Numbered from the stretch's first letter, positions 1-11,331 are shown. The stretch: DNA of 64,000 nt from Synechococcus sp. 1G10 (GCF_002252625.1 NZ_NQKW01000003.1:124001-188000); one strand, 5' to 3'. Numbers and translations: made by a program. The notes: generated by a model not told the origin, from the letters alone.

Positions 1-1
1 C

Positions 2-1156
2 GCCGCCCCCTTCCTGCTCTACCCGGACCGGGCGGTGGTGCTCACCTGTCACAGCTCGAACCCCGGCGCCCGGGTGGTGCAGCACCATCCCAACGAGGAC
101 GACCCGCTCTTCATCACGATCGTGCGCGAAACCCAGCTCTGGGGCACCCCGGAGCACCTGTTGCTGGAGGTGGGAACGAGCGATCCGGCCGTTCTGGCGC
201 GAGTGCGGCGGGAAGCACCAGAGCGTTTTCTGATCCTGCGCAGCCTCTGGGGCGAGGAAGAGCGGCTGGAGGCGTTGCTTCAAGCCGGTCTCAATGCTTC
301 CGCCGATGGATTGCTGCTGCCCCTGCCCCAGCACCTGCTGGTGGAGGAGGGCATGGCTGCGGGTACCCAGGCCCTGCGCGAGCAGATCGAGACAATGCGA
401 GCCAACTGGGATGGAGGATCGGCCGATCGCTGTGAGCTCTGGTTGCCCGCCCCCAGGGCAGCGGCGGCGTCAAGCAGCCTGCTCGATGCCAAGAGCCTTG
501 AGCTGCAACGGCTGGAGGATCAGGACCTCGATGAGCAACGGCTCGATGAGCTGCTGGTGGATCTGTTCGACATCGGCTGCCTGCTCTTCGGTGAGTACGT
601 GCAGGCTTCAGGTGCCGTCTTCAATTACTACATCGATCTGCGCCGGATCATCTCCGATCCGAATCTGTTTCACCGCGTGCTGCATGCCTATGCGCAGCCA
701 CTGTCCCACCTTCAGTTCGATCGAATCGCCGGCATTCCCTATGGATCCCTGCCGACGGCCACGGGGCTGTCGCTGCAGCTGCATGTGCCTTTGATCTATC
801 CACGCAAGGAAGTGAAAGCTCATGGGGCCCGGCGCCTGATTGAAGGGGATTTCGAAGAGGGCGAAACCGTCGTCGTCGTCGATGACATCCTGATCACAGG
901 CGGCAGCGTGCTGGAGGGCATCGCCAAGCTGGAGTCGTCAGGGCTGAAGGTGCGCGATGTGGTGGTGTTCATCGACCACGGGGGTCAGGCTGTCTCCCGT
1001 CTGGCCGCTGAGGGCTACACCTGCCATGCGGTAGTGGGTATCGAGCGGATCACCGCTGCGCTGCGCGCCGCTGGGCGTCTCAGCCAGGACCAGGCCGACC
1101 TGCTGGCGGAGCACACAACGCCAGCCTCTGCCCCAGCCAGACCGGCCAAGGTCTGA
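2..1156 (+). CDS. Bifunctional OMP decarboxylase / orotate phosphoribosyltransferase (3' part)
   Basis: Makes the last two steps to UMP: orotate + PRPP to OMP, then decarboxylation. The reading frame is open from the left edge, so the 5' end lies outside the window. The first ~130 residues match the C-terminal part of a type 2 OMP decarboxylase (TCHSSNPGA, then an ADGLLLPLP-like segment). The rest is a phosphoribosyltransferase domain with FNYYIDLRR, IPYGSLPTATG, RKEVKAHGARRLIEG and the PRPP loop VVVVDDILITGGS (about nt 868-906). The order decarboxylase-then-transferase is the reverse of the animal UMP synthase and is known from cyanobacteria. Dihydroorotase lies about 1.4 kb away on the other strand. 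Confidence 0.85.
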   Translation, partial: AAPFLLYPDRAVVLTCHSSNPGARVVQHHPNEDDPLFITIVRETQLWGTPEHLLLEVGTSDPAVLARVRREAPERFLILRSLWGEEERLEALLQAGLNASADGLLLPLPQHLLVEEGMAAGTQALREQIETMRANWDGGSADRCELWLPAPRAAAASSSLLDAKSLELQRLEDQDLDEQRLDELLVDLFDIGCLLFGEYVQASGAVFNYYIDLRRIISDPNLFHRVLHAYAQPLSHLQFDRIAGIPYGSLPTATGLSLQLHVPLIYPRKEVKAHGARRLIEGDFEEGETVVVVDDILITGGSVLEGIAKLESSGLKVRDVVVFIDHGGQAVSRLAAEGYTCHAVVGIERITAALRAAGRLSQDQADLLAEHTTPASAPARPAKV

Positions 1157-1191
1157 GAGCATCACCACGATGACTTGCCACTGATCAGCTG

Positions 1192-2565
1192 ATGCTCCAC
1201 CCACCAAAGTTGATCCAGCATCTGGCGGCCATTCCCTCGGGTCAGGCGAATGCCCTGGATCTCCCTATCCATGCTCAGCTGTTGTTCATCGGGATCCTGT
1301 TTATTGGAACCCTGGCCATCAGCCGCCTCTCCCCGAAAATCGGTATTCCCGCCATCCTCGGAGTTCTGTTGCTGGGCCTGTCGATCAACGTAAGCAGTCT
1401 CGACATCACCCATGCCCAGGCGGCAAACTTGCAGATGCTCGGACTGGCGCTGCTGTTGTTCTATGCCGGGCTTAAGACTGATCTGGCGGCCATCCGGGGA
1501 TTCTTCGAATACGGAATCATGCTCGCCGTTGGTGGTGTGGTGATTTCTTCATTACTGCTGGGTGGCTTGATCTGGCTTCTCGGTTTTCCCTCTGCCAGCT
1601 CTATCAGCATGGGGCGCGTGGAAGCCATTCCGCTCGGTGCGGCGATGCTGATCGCCGCCTGCCTTGGCTCCACCGACGCGGGAGCCACCTTGAGCGTGTT
1701 GCGATCGGTGCGGCGCAAGGTTCCCATGCGACTTCAGCACCTGCTGGAATTTGAATCCTCTGTGAATGATCCCTCTGCTCTGCTCTTCTATGGGCTGGTG
1801 GTTGGCATCTTTGTCAGCGCAGGTGCTGCTGCCGGGGCTTCCAGCCTGGAGAGCACGGTGCTCACCCAGGTCAAGATCTTTCTTCAGCAGATCGGCATCG
1901 GCCTGATTGTGGGCTTTGTGTTCGGTTACATGGCCCGTTTCGTGATCAATTATCTGGTGGAGGATCGCGCCCAGCTGCTTGTCGTGGCTGTGTCGATCGC
2001 CTTCGTGGTCTATGGGGTGACAACACTGCTGGGGGGCTCGGGATATATCGCCATCTATGTGAACGGACTGTTTCTCACCAACACTGTCTATCGCTCACCC
2101 GAGATCAATCACGTCACCATCCAGGAGGTCCTTCTTCCCTTCAACACAATGACGGAGATCGCAATCTTCCTGATCTTCGGTCTTCTGGTCTATCCCCCCG
2201 ATCTGATCGATGCACTGCCGATCGGTATTCTTGCGGCATTGGGCCTGATGCTCGTGGCACGGCCCATCAGTGTGCTGATCTTTCAGCCGTTCTCACCCTT
2301 CAGCATCAAGGAATCGTTATTGGTGTCGTGGTGCGGCCTGCGCGGCGCTGTTCCCCTCGCCCTTGCCCATGATCTGAGCCTGGCGATCCCCAGGATCCGG
2401 GGCATCAATCCATCCATCGTTGCGGAGCTCAGCCAGAACGCTCAGAGCATCATCTTCATCGTTGTGGTGATCAATCTTTTCGTCCAGGGCATGAGCCTTC
2501 CCTATCTGGCCCGTGTGCTCGGGCTGGTGCCTGCCTCCCCGGCCAAGCCCGAGTTGATCTCCTAG
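1192..2565 (+). CDS. Cation:proton antiporter, CPA1/NhaP-like
   Basis: Integral membrane protein of 457 residues with about a dozen hydrophobic helices, expected to exchange Na+ or K+ for protons in the plasma membrane. The family signature FESSVNDPSALLF (residues ~185-197) contains the conserved Asn-Asp pair, and the later WCGLRGAVPLALA segment (~380-392) is typical of NhaP-type exchangers. No cytoplasmic TrkA-type domain is attached; the protein stops soon after the last helix. Ion preference cannot be read from sequence. It converges on pyrC with the two stop codons overlapping. A potassium-transporter remnant lies just past pyrC, so this may once have been an ion-transport neighbourhood. 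Confidence 0.85.
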   Translation: MLHPPKLIQHLAAIPSGQANALDLPIHAQLLFIGILFIGTLAISRLSPKIGIPAILGVLLLGLSINVSSLDITHAQAANLQMLGLALLLFYAGLKTDLAAIRGFFEYGIMLAVGGVVISSLLLGGLIWLLGFPSASSISMGRVEAIPLGAAMLIAACLGSTDAGATLSVLRSVRRKVPMRLQHLLEFESSVNDPSALLFYGLVVGIFVSAGAAAGASSLESTVLTQVKIFLQQIGIGLIVGFVFGYMARFVINYLVEDRAQLLVVAVSIAFVVYGVTTLLGGSGYIAIYVNGLFLTNTVYRSPEINHVTIQEVLLPFNTMTEIAIFLIFGLLVYPPDLIDALPIGILAALGLMLVARPISVLIFQPFSPFSIKESLLVSWCGLRGAVPLALAHDLSLAIPRIRGINPSIVAELSQNAQSIIFIVVVINLFVQGMSLPYLARVLGLVPASPAKPELIS

Positions 2566-3632
2566 CGAAACCCTGCCCTGATCTGCCAGGGCAAGGTTTG
2601 GCCGGCCTGAAAGGGCACCAGCGGCTGGGGCGAATCTCCCTCCCCCCCCAGCTCCAGCATCAGGGGAACCTCCAGGGGCTGGCGCACCAGTTCGATCGTG
2701 CCCCCGTTGAGCGGCAGGCCGTAGAAGCGGGGCCCGAACACCGAAGCGAAATCTTCCAGCCGCTCCAGGACACCCTCCTGCTCAAACACCTGGGCGTAAC
2801 TCTCGAGCGCGTGGGGCGCATTGAAGATGCCGGCGCAAACGCAGGCGGATTCCTTGGCGCTGCGGGAGTGTGGGGCTGAATCGGTGCCCAGGAAAAACTT
2901 CGGGTTGCCGGAGGTGGCGGCCCCCCGCAGCGCGATCCGGTGCAGTTCTCGCTTGGCCACCGGCAGGCAGTAGGCGTCGGGACGCAGTCCGCCCAGAAAC
3001 ATGGCGTTGCGGTTGATCTGCAGGTGGTGAGGGGTAATCGTGGCGGCCAGGGTCGCTGGCCCTGCCTCGACGAAGGCCACGGCCTCGGCGGTGGTGATGT
3101 GCTCGAACACCACCTTCAGCCCCGGGTGACGTTCCAGCAGGGGCTCGAGGTGGCGTTCGATGAACACCGCTTCTCGATCGAATACATCCACTTCGGGGTC
3201 AGTCACCTCCCCGTGGATGAGCAGAGGCATGCCGATCCGCTCCATGGTCTCCAGCACAGGCGCAATGCGGGACGGATCGCTCACCCCGGCCTCGGCATTG
3301 GTGGTGGCCCGGGCCGGATAGAGCTTGGCAGCGGTGAAGACACCGTCTGTGAAGCCGCGCTCCAGCTCACCTGGATCGATTGTGTCGGTTAGGTAAGCCG
3401 TCATCAGGGGCTCGAACTCATCGCTTTGAGCCACCGCCGAGAGGATGCGCTCGCGGTAGGCCGCTGCGGCCGCTGCCGTGGTGATCGGTGGCAGCAGGTT
3501 GGGCATCACGATCGCCCGACGGAACACGCGGGCCGTGCTGGGGGCCACGGCCCTCAACATCGCCCCATCGCGCAGGTGCACATGCCAGTCGTCTGGTCGG
3601 CGGATCAGCAGTCGGTCGGGAAGGGCCGCCAT
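2562..3632 (-). CDS. pyrC: Dihydroorotase
   Basis: Cyclises carbamoyl aspartate to dihydroorotate in pyrimidine synthesis. It is the short Escherichia coli-type enzyme (356 residues from the ATG at 3632). Metal ligands are visible in order: DDWHVHLRDG with both histidines, the lysine that is carboxylated in AAKLYPARATT, LIHGEVTD, VVFEHITT and the catalytic aspartate in FFLGTDSAPH. I chose the ATG at 3632 because the protein then begins, as in homologues, just before RRPDDWHVHLRDG; an upstream ATG at 3656 would add eight residues. A second, inactive dihydroorotase homologue lies at 36893-38158. Confidence 0.93.
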   Translation of the reverse strand: MAALPDRLLIRRPDDWHVHLRDGAMLRAVAPSTARVFRRAIVMPNLLPPITTAAAAAAYRERILSAVAQSDEFEPLMTAYLTDTIDPGELERGFTDGVFTAAKLYPARATTNAEAGVSDPSRIAPVLETMERIGMPLLIHGEVTDPEVDVFDREAVFIERHLEPLLERHPGLKVVFEHITTAEAVAFVEAGPATLAATITPHHLQINRNAMFLGGLRPDAYCLPVAKRELHRIALRGAATSGNPKFFLGTDSAPHSRSAKESACVCAGIFNAPHALESYAQVFEQEGVLERLEDFASVFGPRFYGLPLNGGTIELVRQPLEVPLMLELGGEGDSPQPLVPFQAGQTLPWQIRAGFR

Positions 3633-3685
3633 GGAGCCGGTGCCGCGCGGAGACAAGTCATTCTCCGCCCCGGCTGTCGACTTGC

Positions 3686-4190
3686 TCAGAGGTACAGGTC
3701 TTCGTGCTGGTAGGCGATGCCCGACGTGGGGTGGCTGCCGAAGATCGCTGAGAGCAGCAACAGGATGCCGATCCGGCCCACGAACATTCTCACCATCAGC
3801 ACCAGCTGGCCCCAGCGGTTCAGCTCTGCGGAGACCCCCACATCCAGACCCACGGTGGCGAAGGCGGAGATGCAGGTGAACAACTTCTCCAGACAGGAGA
3901 ACGACTGCCCGTCGCTGCCGGCGGCACGATCAAGAACCAGCACCAGGGCCCAGCAGGCCGGTGAGCACAGTGAACTGGGGCACAGTCAGGCGTGAGCGTC
4001 GTTGCTGGAAGCGCGTTCCAGCAGCTCGCGGATGGGATTGGGGCTCGTGCTGGTGGATGGCCTGAAGGGGGAACTGGCGCTGCCTGGCAGCCATCGATTC
4101 CGCATAGAGCCATCTATCAGCCCCGGTTAGCGGCAGGTCCGTGGCAGAGCTGGCAAACTGCGCCCACTGCTTTGCTTCCGGTTGATGCAA
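3686..4190 (-). pseudogene. TrkH/KtrB-type K+ transporter, truncated and frameshifted remnant
   Basis: Read on the minus strand, nt 3943-3686 encodes a perfect-looking C-terminal end of a TrkH/KtrB subunit: CISAFATVGLDVG (the last selectivity-filter loop with its TVGL motif), then LVLMVRMFVGRIGILLLLSA and a tail IAYQHEDLYL. Just upstream the matching sequence continues in another frame (SRLTVPQFTVLTGLLG, up to nt ~4190), with the frame change near 3945-3960. Full-length members have about 450 residues; only about 165 codons remain and the 5' end is lost where the amino-acid transporter operon begins. It is therefore read as a dead gene. No KtrA/TrkA partner lies nearby. Confidence 0.75.
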
Positions 4191-5255
4191 CCCTCGCCCC
4201 GCTGGCTCCTCGCCCTCCCCTTACTGTTGGCATTCACCCTCACTGGTTGCGCCGACGACAGTGGCAGCGGAGGCGGTGTTCAGAGCATGAAGCTCTCCGC
4301 CATCCGAGGTCGCGACAAGCTTGTCTGCGGCGTGGACGGGAAGCTGCCAGGCTTCAGCTTCCTGGGCCCCGATGGCACCTACAGCGGGCTCGATGCAGAC
4401 ACCTGCCGCGCTGTGGCGGCGGCTGTGCTGGGCGACCCAGCCAAGGTGGAGTACCGCGATCTCAACTCAAGTGAGCGCTTCGCGGCACTGGCCAGCGGTG
4501 AGGTGGACATGCTGGCCCGTAACACCACCATGACCCTGAGTCGTGATTCGGCCGGCGGCAACGGCATTTCGTTCGGGCCCACCACCTTCTTTGACGGCCA
4601 GGGCCTGATGGCCCCGGTGGCAAGCGGCATCAGGACCCTCAAGGATCTGGCTGGCAAACCGATCTGCGTGGAGAGCGGCACCACCACCGAACTCAACCTG
4701 GCCGATCGCATGCGGGAGCAGGGCATCGCCTACACCCCGCTCAAGTTCCAGACCGGCGACCAGACTTACGCGGCTTACCTGGGCGGCCGTTGCGTCGCCG
4801 TCACCAGCGATCGCTCCCAGCTTGCAGCCAAGCGCAGCAGCTTCCCCAAACCCGATGAGCACATCCTTCTGCCGGAGGTGATGAGCAAGGAGCCGCTCAC
4901 CCCCGCCAGCGTCAATGGCGACCCCGCCTGGGCCGATGCCATGCGTTGGACCGTGTTCGCCCTTTTCCAGGCTGAGGAGCTGGGCATCACCAAGGCCAAT
5001 GTGGCCGCCAAGGTGGCCGAGGCCAAGGCCAACAAGAACCTGGCCGACCTGCGCCGCTTCCTTGGGGTGGAAGGTGATTTCGGCAAGCAACTGGGTCTGC
5101 CGGCTGACTTCGTTCCCAAGACGATCGCAGCGGTTGGCAACTACGGCGAAATCTTTGAGCGCAACGTGGGCAGCGGCTCCCCGCTCAAGCTCGAGCGGTC
5201 CGAAAACCGCCTCTGGAGCAAGGGTGGTCTGATCTATTCGCCGCCCTTCCGTTGA
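4185..5255 (+). CDS. natF: Polar amino-acid ABC transporter, substrate-binding lipoprotein (NatF/AapJ/BztA type)
   Basis: Periplasmic capture protein of a polar amino-acid importer. A lipoprotein signal is visible: charged start, LLLAFTLTGC lipobox with cysteine near residue 22, and a Ser/Gly-rich linker. The mature part shows the family-3 binding fold: GRDKLVCGV, PDGTYSGLDADTCRAVAAAV, ERFAALASGEVDMLARNTTMT and KPICVESGTTTELNL. Length (356) and motifs match the large AapJ/BztA/NatF group that takes up acidic and neutral amino acids. ATG at 4185 is preferred over an overlapping TTG at 4182. It is first in an operon with two permeases and an ATPase; it overlaps the next gene by 4 bases. Confidence 0.88.
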   Translation: MQPSPRWLLALPLLLAFTLTGCADDSGSGGGVQSMKLSAIRGRDKLVCGVDGKLPGFSFLGPDGTYSGLDADTCRAVAAAVLGDPAKVEYRDLNSSERFAALASGEVDMLARNTTMTLSRDSAGGNGISFGPTTFFDGQGLMAPVASGIRTLKDLAGKPICVESGTTTELNLADRMREQGIAYTPLKFQTGDQTYAAYLGGRCVAVTSDRSQLAAKRSSFPKPDEHILLPEVMSKEPLTPASVNGDPAWADAMRWTVFALFQAEELGITKANVAAKVAEAKANKNLADLRRFLGVEGDFGKQLGLPADFVPKTIAAVGNYGEIFERNVGSGSPLKLERSENRLWSKGGLIYSPPFR

Positions 5256-6241
5256 GCGCCACCCTCAAGCGAATCCCCTGGTGGCGTGACCGCCGGGTCG
5301 TGCCCTGGATCGTTCAGGCGGCGGTGGGCCTGGTGTTGCTCCTGGTGATCACCCTGCTGGTGGGCAACCTGGTGCGCAACCTCACCGCCGCCGGGATGTT
5401 GCTGAGCTGGCGCTGGCTGGGCCAGCCGGCCAGCTTCGATGTGGCCGAGAGCCTGATCCCCTTTGACGCCTCGATGCCCTATTGGCGGGCCCTGCTGGTG
5501 GGACTTGTGAACAGCCTCAGGGTGATTCTGGTGGGACTGGTGGGGGCCACCCTGCTTGGTACGGCCATGGGCATGGCCTCCTTCAGCGGCAATGGCTTGC
5601 TGCGGCGCCTGGCCCGGGTGTACGTGGAGGTGATCCGCAACATCCCGCTGCTGCTGCAGCTGTTGTTCTGGTACTTCGTGGTGTTCCTCGCCCTCCCCAA
5701 CGGCACCGCCGCCTTTCAGCTGCCTGGCATCGTGCTCTCGAAGTCCGGGCTGTATCTGGCCTGGTTCGCCCAGGGCTTCAGCTGGCAGGGGCCGGAGCTG
5801 GTCAATGGGGTATGGCAGGCACCACTGCGCCTTTCGGTGGAGTTCACAGCCCTGCTCACCGGCCTGATCACCTACACCGGCGCGTTTGTGGCCGAGGTGG
5901 TGCGGGGCGGCATCGCCTCGGTGTCGAAGGGCCAGTGGGAGGCAGCCACCTCACTGGGCCTGCACTGGAGCGCCAGCATGCGCTCGGTGGTGTTGCCCCA
6001 GGCCCTGCGGGTGATAGTGCCGGGCCTGAACAGCCAGTACATCTCCCTGGCCAAGAACTCCTCCCTGGCGGTTGCCGTGGGGTACGTGGATCTGTACTCC
6101 GTGTCGGAAACCACCCTCAACCAGACCGGACGGGCCCTCGAGGTGTTTCTGCTGCTCCTGGGCTCGTACCTGATCATCGATCTGCTGATCTCTGCCGTGA
6201 TGAACGGCGTGAATCAGCTGGTGCAGATCCGGGAGCGCTGA
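5252..6241 (+). CDS. natG: Polar amino-acid ABC transporter permease 1 (NatG/AapQ/BztB type)
   Basis: First membrane subunit of the importer. It starts with TTG inside a TTGA overlap with the binding-protein stop, a start pattern repeated at ftsI in this window. About eight hydrophobic segments; the HisM-type permease core carries VEVIRNIPLLLQLLFWYF (~residues 126-143) and the EAA loop, EAATSLGLHWSASMRSVVLPQALRVIVPG, that docks the ATPase. The long N-terminal half before the core is typical of AapQ/BztB-type subunits rather than of short glutamine permeases. Translational coupling to its neighbours is likely. Confidence 0.87.
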   Translation: MSATLKRIPWWRDRRVVPWIVQAAVGLVLLLVITLLVGNLVRNLTAAGMLLSWRWLGQPASFDVAESLIPFDASMPYWRALLVGLVNSLRVILVGLVGATLLGTAMGMASFSGNGLLRRLARVYVEVIRNIPLLLQLLFWYFVVFLALPNGTAAFQLPGIVLSKSGLYLAWFAQGFSWQGPELVNGVWQAPLRLSVEFTALLTGLITYTGAFVAEVVRGGIASVSKGQWEAATSLGLHWSASMRSVVLPQALRVIVPGLNSQYISLAKNSSLAVAVGYVDLYSVSETTLNQTGRALEVFLLLLGSYLIIDLLISAVMNGVNQLVQIRER

Positions 6242-6245
6242 GCTG

Positions 6246-7529
6246 ATGACCTCCATCCAACCCGGGCCGGAGTCCGGAACCAACCCACCCCTGCGACCAG
6301 CCAGGCCGGCACCGGAGTCGGTTCAGCCCAGCTGGGCCGGTGCCCTGCGCCAGGAACTGTTCGCCAGCCGCACCGATGGCCTGGTTTCGGTGCTGCTGAT
6401 CATGGTGATCCTGGCGGCGGTAGCGGGGCTGATGCGCTGGGCACTCGCTCAGGCCCAGTGGGCCGTGATCCAGACCAACACCAGCCTGTTCGCCATCGGT
6501 CGCTACCCCGTCCAGCAGCAGTGGCGCCTCTGGCTGCTGGTGGTGCTGGTGGCAGCCCTCAGCGGCGTGAGCTGGGGCTTGCTGCGAGCTTTTCCGCGGG
6601 CAGATCGCAGCGGCGAGATCTGGCCGTTCAACGACCGGCTGGCGGTGGCTCTGCTTGGTTTCCTGGCGGCCTGGCTGCCGGCGGCTCTGGCCCTTGGTCT
6701 TCCCCTGCAACTGCGCTGGTGGTTAATCACCGCCCTGCTGGTGACCATGCGCTGGCTGGCGGGCCACTGGGGGCGGAGCTTGCCTTCGCGGCTGGTGAAA
6801 CTGGTGCCCCTGAGCTGGCCTCTGCTCTACCTCCTCGGCATGATACTGATCGCCGGCGGACTGGGCTTTCCCCGGGTGCCGCCGTCGGAGTGGGGCGGGC
6901 TGCTGCTCACCTTGCTGATGGCCAGCTTCGCGATCCTGCTCAGCTTTCCGATCGGCGTTGTGGTGGCCCTGGGGCGCCGCAGCAGCCTGCCGTTGCTGCG
7001 CTGGAGCTCGGTGCTCTACATCGAGTTCATCCGCGGCGCCCCGCTGATCACCCTGCTATTCCTGGGCCAGAACATCCTGGGTTACATGCTCCCCGGCGGC
7101 TGGGCACCGGATCGGGTCTGGCGGGCCGCCTGGGTACTCACCTTTTTCTGTGGCGCCTACCTGGCCGAGGCGGTGCGCGCCGGCCTCTCTGCCGTGCCCC
7201 CCGGCCAGCTGGAGGCAGCCCGTTCCCTGGGCCTCTCGATGCCCCTGGCCCTGCAGCGCGTGGTGCTGCCCCAGGCCCTGCGCATTGCCTTGCCGGCCGC
7301 CGTGGGGCAGTTCATCTCCCTGCTGCAGGACACCACCCTGCTGTCCCTGATCGGCCTGCTCGATCTGCTCGGCACCGCCCGAACCGTGATGGCCAATCCC
7401 GAGTTCCTGGGCAAGAACGCCGAGGTGTATCTCACCCTGGCTGTGCTGTTCTGGTGCTGCTGCGCCGCCCTCGGGCTGGGCAGCCGGGCCCTGGAGCGCC
7501 GCCTCGATCCCACCCATTCCCCCGTCTGA
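6246..7529 (+). CDS. natH: Polar amino-acid ABC transporter permease 2 (NatH/AapM/BztC type)
   Basis: Second membrane subunit, 427 residues, pairing with the product of the preceding gene. It has a Pro-rich cytoplasmic N-terminus (~35 residues), extra N-terminal helices, and a HisM-like core with VLYIEFIRGAPLITLLFL and the EAA loop EAARSLGLSMPLALQRVVLPQALRIALP. The larger size compared with the first permease is characteristic of AapM/BztC. It starts 4 bases after its upstream neighbour and ends 3 bases before the ATPase gene, so the four genes are almost certainly one transcript. Confidence 0.87.
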   Translation: MTSIQPGPESGTNPPLRPARPAPESVQPSWAGALRQELFASRTDGLVSVLLIMVILAAVAGLMRWALAQAQWAVIQTNTSLFAIGRYPVQQQWRLWLLVVLVAALSGVSWGLLRAFPRADRSGEIWPFNDRLAVALLGFLAAWLPAALALGLPLQLRWWLITALLVTMRWLAGHWGRSLPSRLVKLVPLSWPLLYLLGMILIAGGLGFPRVPPSEWGGLLLTLLMASFAILLSFPIGVVVALGRRSSLPLLRWSSVLYIEFIRGAPLITLLFLGQNILGYMLPGGWAPDRVWRAAWVLTFFCGAYLAEAVRAGLSAVPPGQLEAARSLGLSMPLALQRVVLPQALRIALPAAVGQFISLLQDTTLLSLIGLLDLLGTARTVMANPEFLGKNAEVYLTLAVLFWCCCAALGLGSRALERRLDPTHSPV

Positions 7530-7532
7530 GCC

Positions 7533-8276
7533 ATGCCATCCACCCAGCCGATGATCGAGGCCCGTGGGGTGCAGAAGTGGTACCCCAATGGCTTCCACGC
7601 CCTGCGCGGCGTCGATCTGAGCGTGTCGAAGGGAGAAGTGGTGGTGATCATGGGCCCCTCGGGCTCCGGCAAGAGCACCTTCATCCGCACCTTCAACGCC
7701 CTTGAGGAGTTCCAGGAAGGTTCCATCAGCGTGGATGGGATCGCCCTCTCCAACGACCTGCGCAACATCGATGCGATCCGCTGCGACACCGGCATGGTGT
7801 TTCAGCAGTTCAACCTCTTCCCCCACCTCACGGTGCTGGAGAACCTCAGCCTGGCCCCGGTGGTGGTGCGCAAGCGGCGGCGAAGTGAGGTGGAAACCCA
7901 GGCCATGGCCCTGCTGGAGCGTGTCGGCATTGCTGAGCAGGCCAGCAAATACCCAGGGCAGCTCTCGGGCGGCCAGCAGCAGCGTGTCGCGATTGCCCGC
8001 TCACTCTGCATGGAACCGAGGATCCTGCTCTTCGATGAACCCACCAGTGCCCTGGATCCGGAGATGGTGGGCGAGGTGCTGGAGGTGATGCGCGGCCTGG
8101 CCGCCGACGGCATGACAATGGTGGTGGTGACTCATGAAATGGGCTTCGCCCGCGAGGTGGCCCACCGGGTGGTGCTGATGTCGGAAGGCCAGATTGTGGA
8201 GGAGGCCGCTCCTGAAACGTTTTTCACCAACCCCCAGCACGAGCGCAGCCGTCAGTTCCTGGCCCAGATTCTCTGA
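7533..8276 (+). CDS. Amino-acid ABC transporter ATP-binding protein (GlnQ/AapP/BgtA type)
   Basis: Energises the importer encoded just upstream. Complete ABC ATPase of 247 residues: Walker [10 protein letters not shown] (41-49), Q-loop in [16 protein letters not shown], signature LSGGQQQR (~146), Walker [15 protein letters not shown] (~166), and the switch histidine in [17 protein letters not shown]. Sequence is of the polar-amino-acid class. In Anabaena the NatFGH transporter uses BgtA, encoded apart; here the ATPase sits in the same operon as in proteobacterial aap/bzt systems. Confidence 0.92.
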   Translation: MPSTQPMIEARGVQKWYPNGFHALRGVDLSVSKGEVVVIMGPSGSGKSTFIRTFNALEEFQEGSISVDGIALSNDLRNIDAIRCDTGMVFQQFNLFPHLTVLENLSLAPVVVRKRRRSEVETQAMALLERVGIAEQASKYPGQLSGGQQQRVAIARSLCMEPRILLFDEPTSALDPEMVGEVLEVMRGLAADGMTMVVVTHEMGFAREVAHRVVLMSEGQIVEEAAPETFFTNPQHERSRQFLAQIL

Positions 8277-8970
8277 GGGTCCAGAGGCCTGGAGATAGTG
8301 CCGGACTTCGCAGAGGTACCTGGCCGTGATCCCGGGCTGGTCTCTCAATGAACGCCGGATGTCTTGAGGTCGTTAAGGAAGCTGCGCACCACCTGCCCCA
8401 CAGCTTCTCCGTTCTGGTCCACACGGGCATTCAGCTGCTGCATTGTCTGGGCGTTGAGTTTTCCCTCAAGACTGCCAATGGCGCGGCCGATCTCCGGGTG
8501 ACGCCGAAGGCTGGCGCCATTGACCACGGGCACAGCCTCGTAGGGCGGAAAGTAGTGGCGGTCGTCCACCAGGGCCGTGAGCCTGAGACTGGGGATCAGG
8601 CCATTGGTGGAATCGCCGGCGATCAGATCAACCTGAGCATCGGCCAGAGCGCGATAAGTCAGACCCAGGTCCATCGAGACCGGGCGCTTTGCAAAACGCA
8701 GGCCATAGCTGCTGGCCAGGCCCTTGTAGCCATCGGGCCTGTTCAGAAATTCATAGCCGAATCCAGCTCTCCAGCCTGGGGTGTGGACGGCCGCCTGAGA
8801 GATCGTGGTCAGCTTGAGATGCCGAGCGGTCTCCTGACGCACCAGCACTGCAAACGTATTTTCGAAACCCAGTGATGGGAACACCTCCAGATCGAAGCGG
8901 TCCCGGTAGAGCCGTCGGGTCCGCTCCCACACCGTCCTCGCCTCATGTACGGGCGGTTGCTGCAGGATCG

Positions 8971-10507
<1,537 letters not shown>

Positions 10508-10583
10508 GCTGCCACCTGCCCCTCGCGCTCCGGGGCGCCAGACCAGTACGGTCAATGACGTCACTTCGGCGTTGGCGCCCCCT

Positions 10584-11321
10584 GTGCCCAGCCTTGATCT
10601 GTTCGGCCCTGCCCCCCACCTGAGCGCTGCTGCGCTGTTTGGTCAGTCATCACTCTTCGGGTTCGGCATTGCCTTCAGCCCGTTGCACATTGCTGTGGTG
10701 GTGCTTCTTCTGCTGGGAGAATCCCCGCTGAGGCGTGCCTTGGCCTTCGTGAGTGGTTGGGCCAGCGCCAATGGACTGGCGATCGTGGCCCTGATGGTGG
10801 TGGGCGACAACCTGGCCCTCGCTCTCAATCACGGAGAACGGGGTCAGGTGATCATCGATCTGGTCGGTGCTGCAGTGTTGATGGCACTTGGCCTCTATCA
10901 ACTCACTCCGGCCGCTGCCATCGGCGAGCAGGGCATGGCGATGCGTCTGATGAGTCGGCTGCCTGACTTCAGTGCACCGATGCTCGTCCTGATTGGAGCG
11001 GCAAGCGCCCTGCTGACCCCAGAAAATCTGGTCTTCTACCTCAAGGAAGCCGGCTTGTTGTTGATCAATCAGCCGGGGGTCAGCACCGACCTGGAACTCA
11101 CCGGTGTGTTCGTGGCGGTGGCCAGCTCATTACTGCTGCTGCCGCCCCTGGCCTGGATCGCCACAGGCGGCAGTATCCGTGTCCCCCTCAGCCGACTTGA
11201 GGGTTGGATGGAGCACCACGGCGAGTGGCTGGTTGGTGTTCTGGCCCTGATGATCAGTGCCTATCTGATCTGGGAGGGCCTGCATGGACTCTGGTTGATG
11301 CAGGGAGCCGCACCCCTTTGA
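10584..11321 (+). CDS. GAP-family (Sap/LysE-like fold) membrane protein
   Basis: Six-helix membrane protein, probably an exporter-like protein of the GAP/SfLAP family; substrate unknown. It begins with the family-typical FGFGIAFSPLHIAVVVLLLL and GESPLRRALAFVSGWASANGLAI, and has a middle segment SALLTPENLVFYLKEAGLLL. No ATG is available at the 5' end; a GTG at 10584 or a TTG at 10572 are the candidates after the glnB stop. It follows glnB by about 75 bases on the same strand and may be co-transcribed. Confidence 0.65.
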   Translation: MPSLDLFGPAPHLSAAALFGQSSLFGFGIAFSPLHIAVVVLLLLGESPLRRALAFVSGWASANGLAIVALMVVGDNLALALNHGERGQVIIDLVGAAVLMALGLYQLTPAAAIGEQGMAMRLMSRLPDFSAPMLVLIGAASALLTPENLVFYLKEAGLLLINQPGVSTDLELTGVFVAVASSLLLLPPLAWIATGGSIRVPLSRLEGWMEHHGEWLVGVLALMISAYLIWEGLHGLWLMQGAAPL

Positions 11322-11331
11322 AAAGGAGTGG

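Noticed and set aside
2574-2593. TGCCCTG-N6-CAGGGCA hairpin just after the antiporter stop
   Set aside because: It lies within the coding end of pyrC on the other strand and has no T-run, so a terminator call is not supported.
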